This document shows, piece after piece, positions 63,243-64,000 of a stretch of 64,000 bases of DNA. The stretch comes from Cyclobacterium sp. SYSU L10401 (GTDB taxonomy: Bacteria > Bacteroidota > Bacteroidia > Cytophagales > Cyclobacteriaceae), in assembly GCF_010993705.1 (NCBI RefSeq), contig NZ_WOFO01000009.1, positions 124,001-188,000 on the forward strand, in the 5' to 3' direction. The notes beneath the pieces are model-generated. The model did no database searches. It was not told the DNA's origin and worked only from the letters and a program-made list of their open reading frames with translations. The first letter of the stretch is position 1, and every line of letters starts with the position of its first letter. Both the position numbers and the translations under genes were made by a program.

Positions 63243-63491
63243 ATGTTTACCGTATATGCCCTCTATAGTGAAAAATTCGATAAAATCTATATCGGATTTA
63301 CTTCTGATCTTCAAAAACGCCTGATCTCACATAACGAGCTCGGTACAAAGGGATGGACGATTAAGTTTCGGCCATGGAAGCTTATCCATACCGAAACATT
63401 TGAATCCAAGAATGAAGCCATGGATAGAGAAAAATACCTCAAAACAGGGGTTGGAAGAGAATTTATCCGGAATCTCATTCCCGAAAATTAA
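63243..63491 (+). CDS. small GIY-YIG nuclease
   Basis: An 82-residue single-domain GIY-YIG protein: FTVYALYSEKFDKIYIGFTSDLQKRLISHN holds the two-strand motif and the catalytic Arg, and EAMDREKYLKTG the catalytic Glu. The size matches the UPF0213/YhbQ group. It lies 21 bp after the tRNA terminator. In Bacteroidota such genes are, as I recall, present in multiple copies near tRNAs; here the coupling to a tRNA fragment is visible. Confidence 0.85.
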   Translation: MFTVYALYSEKFDKIYIGFTSDLQKRLISHNELGTKGWTIKFRPWKLIHTETFESKNEAMDREKYLKTGVGREFIRNLIPEN

Positions 63492-63594
63492 TACCCTGGG
63501 CTCTTATCCGCCGCGGCGGACACAGGTTCGAGTCCTGTTCCCGCTACATTCGAAGGCACTGGAAACAGTGCCTTTTTTTGTTATTTTTAAGGCC

Positions 63595-63801
63595 ATGTTT
63601 ACCGTATATGCCCTCTATAGTGAAAAATTCGATAAAATCTATATCGGATTTACTTCTGATCTTCAAAAACGCCTGATCTCACATAACGAGCTCGGGACAA
63701 AGGGATGGACGATTAAGTTTCGGAAATCAAAGCTCTCCTTTATTTATCCGTCCGATACCCCTCACTTCCAGGAATGCTTGCGGTTACTAAACAGGCGGTA
63801 G
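63595..63801 (+). pseudogene. truncated second GIY-YIG gene
   Basis: A 68-residue frame whose first ~43 residues are the same as the gene at 63243 up to TKGWTIKFR. It then switches to an unrelated tail (KSKLSFIYPSDTPHF...). The half with the catalytic glutamate is missing, so it should be inactive. It is a partial duplicate. Confidence 0.75.
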
Positions 63802-63828
63802 GAAAAGACAGAGCTAAAAGAAAATGAA

Positions 63829-63855
63829 AAACCCTTATCAGGAAGGGTTATCATC
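63829..63855 (-). terminator. terminator of the right-edge gene
   Basis: On the minus strand AACCCTT, a 6-nt loop and AAGGGTT followed by TTTCATTTTC form an intrinsic terminator about 30 bp after the stop codon of the partial gene at 63884. Confidence 0.7.
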
Positions 63856-63883
63856 CGGCAAAAGCAAATCGGGTTTTGCCGAT

Positions 63884-64000
63884 TCAATGGACATAGTCCC
63901 CACGACCTTTTTGGTCCAAAAAATGTAATATCGAAAAAGCCGCACCTTCTGGCAGTAGCGGTTTTAAATTGTTTGAAACAAGATCCTCTTTTGGACGGGA
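63884..64000 (-). CDS. C-terminal end of an unidentified protein
   Basis: An open frame enters from the right edge and ends with TGA at 63884. The visible 38 residues are polar with a hydrophobic core (LKPLLPEGAAFSILHFLDQKG). A terminator follows. Too little is visible to name it. Confidence 0.5.
   Translation of the reverse strand, partial: SRPKEDLVSNNLKPLLPEGAAFSILHFLDQKGRGDYVH

Larger units (their letters stand above)
63170..63723 (+). repeat. tandem ~203-bp repeat: tRNA 3' end, terminator and GIY-YIG start
   Basis: Unit A (63170-63371) and unit B (63521-63723) are almost identical; I see one substitution (CTCGGTACA/CTCGGGACA) and one extra T. Each holds the tRNA T arm and acceptor, the terminator and the first ~43 codons of a GIY-YIG gene. 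Unit B is preceded by GGGCTCTTA and the 14-bp palindrome TCCGCCGCGGCGGA instead of the tRNA anticodon arm. Confidence 0.85.

Overview
The left 16.8 kb is an ordinary chromosome segment of a Bacteroidota bacterium, most likely Cytophagales/Cyclobacteriaceae-like. This rests on protein character, AT-rich spacers, a zinc-less type Tgt and a Bacteroidota-style arm-binding integrase; no database was searched. It carries a branched-chain amino-acid operon on the minus strand (ilvD-ilvB-ilvN-ilvC-leuA-leuC). Upstream of ilvD is a 15-residue Ile/Leu/Val leader peptide and an attenuator hairpin. Then follow ispE, a DMT permease, an LptF/G permease, tgt, a plus-strand trio (glycosyltransferase, ECF sigma factor, rsmG), a lipoprotein, der and era, ending at an initiator tRNA-fMet gene.

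From 16839 to 63196 lies a ~46.3 kb integrated element inserted in the 3' half of that tRNA. A 45-bp perfect direct repeat of the tRNA marks both ends, and paired GGTACAGAAT boxes lie just inside each end. A tyrosine integrase with a small HTH protein sits at the right end. The left third holds a membrane protein and a sodium:solute symporter, a RadC-type JAB protein, a VirD4/TraD-type coupling protein, a membrane protein and a MobF relaxase-helicase. No mating-pair-formation genes are present, so it looks like an integrative mobilizable element.

The middle and right of the element form a defence/conflict island. In order: a Gabija-like OLD nuclease plus UvrD helicase preceded by an Mrr-type nuclease fragment; a DUF3768-like gene; a methyltransferase/SF2 helicase/GIY-YIG nuclease operon bracketed by two copies of a structured repeat; an ABC three-component system (SMEK protein, small middle component, DUF2326-like ATPase); a protein with three internal repeats; two near-duplicate filamentous-haemagglutinin-like proteins flanking a Fic protein with a double-dyad operator; and an MBL hydrolase next to a fused E2-E1-JAB ubiquitin-like enzyme and a membrane protein. 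A second, P4-family integrase with TTACCCCC boxes, strong Shine-Dalgarno sites and the DUF3768 and haemagglutinin genes suggest that much of 31-60 kb came from a proteobacterium, probably an alphaproteobacterium.

Right of the element, the chromosome carries the displaced tRNA 3' end and its terminator, then a GIY-YIG nuclease gene. A ~203-bp unit (tRNA 3' end, terminator, GIY-YIG 5' end) is repeated in tandem, the second GIY-YIG gene being truncated. All functional calls come from reading motifs by eye.
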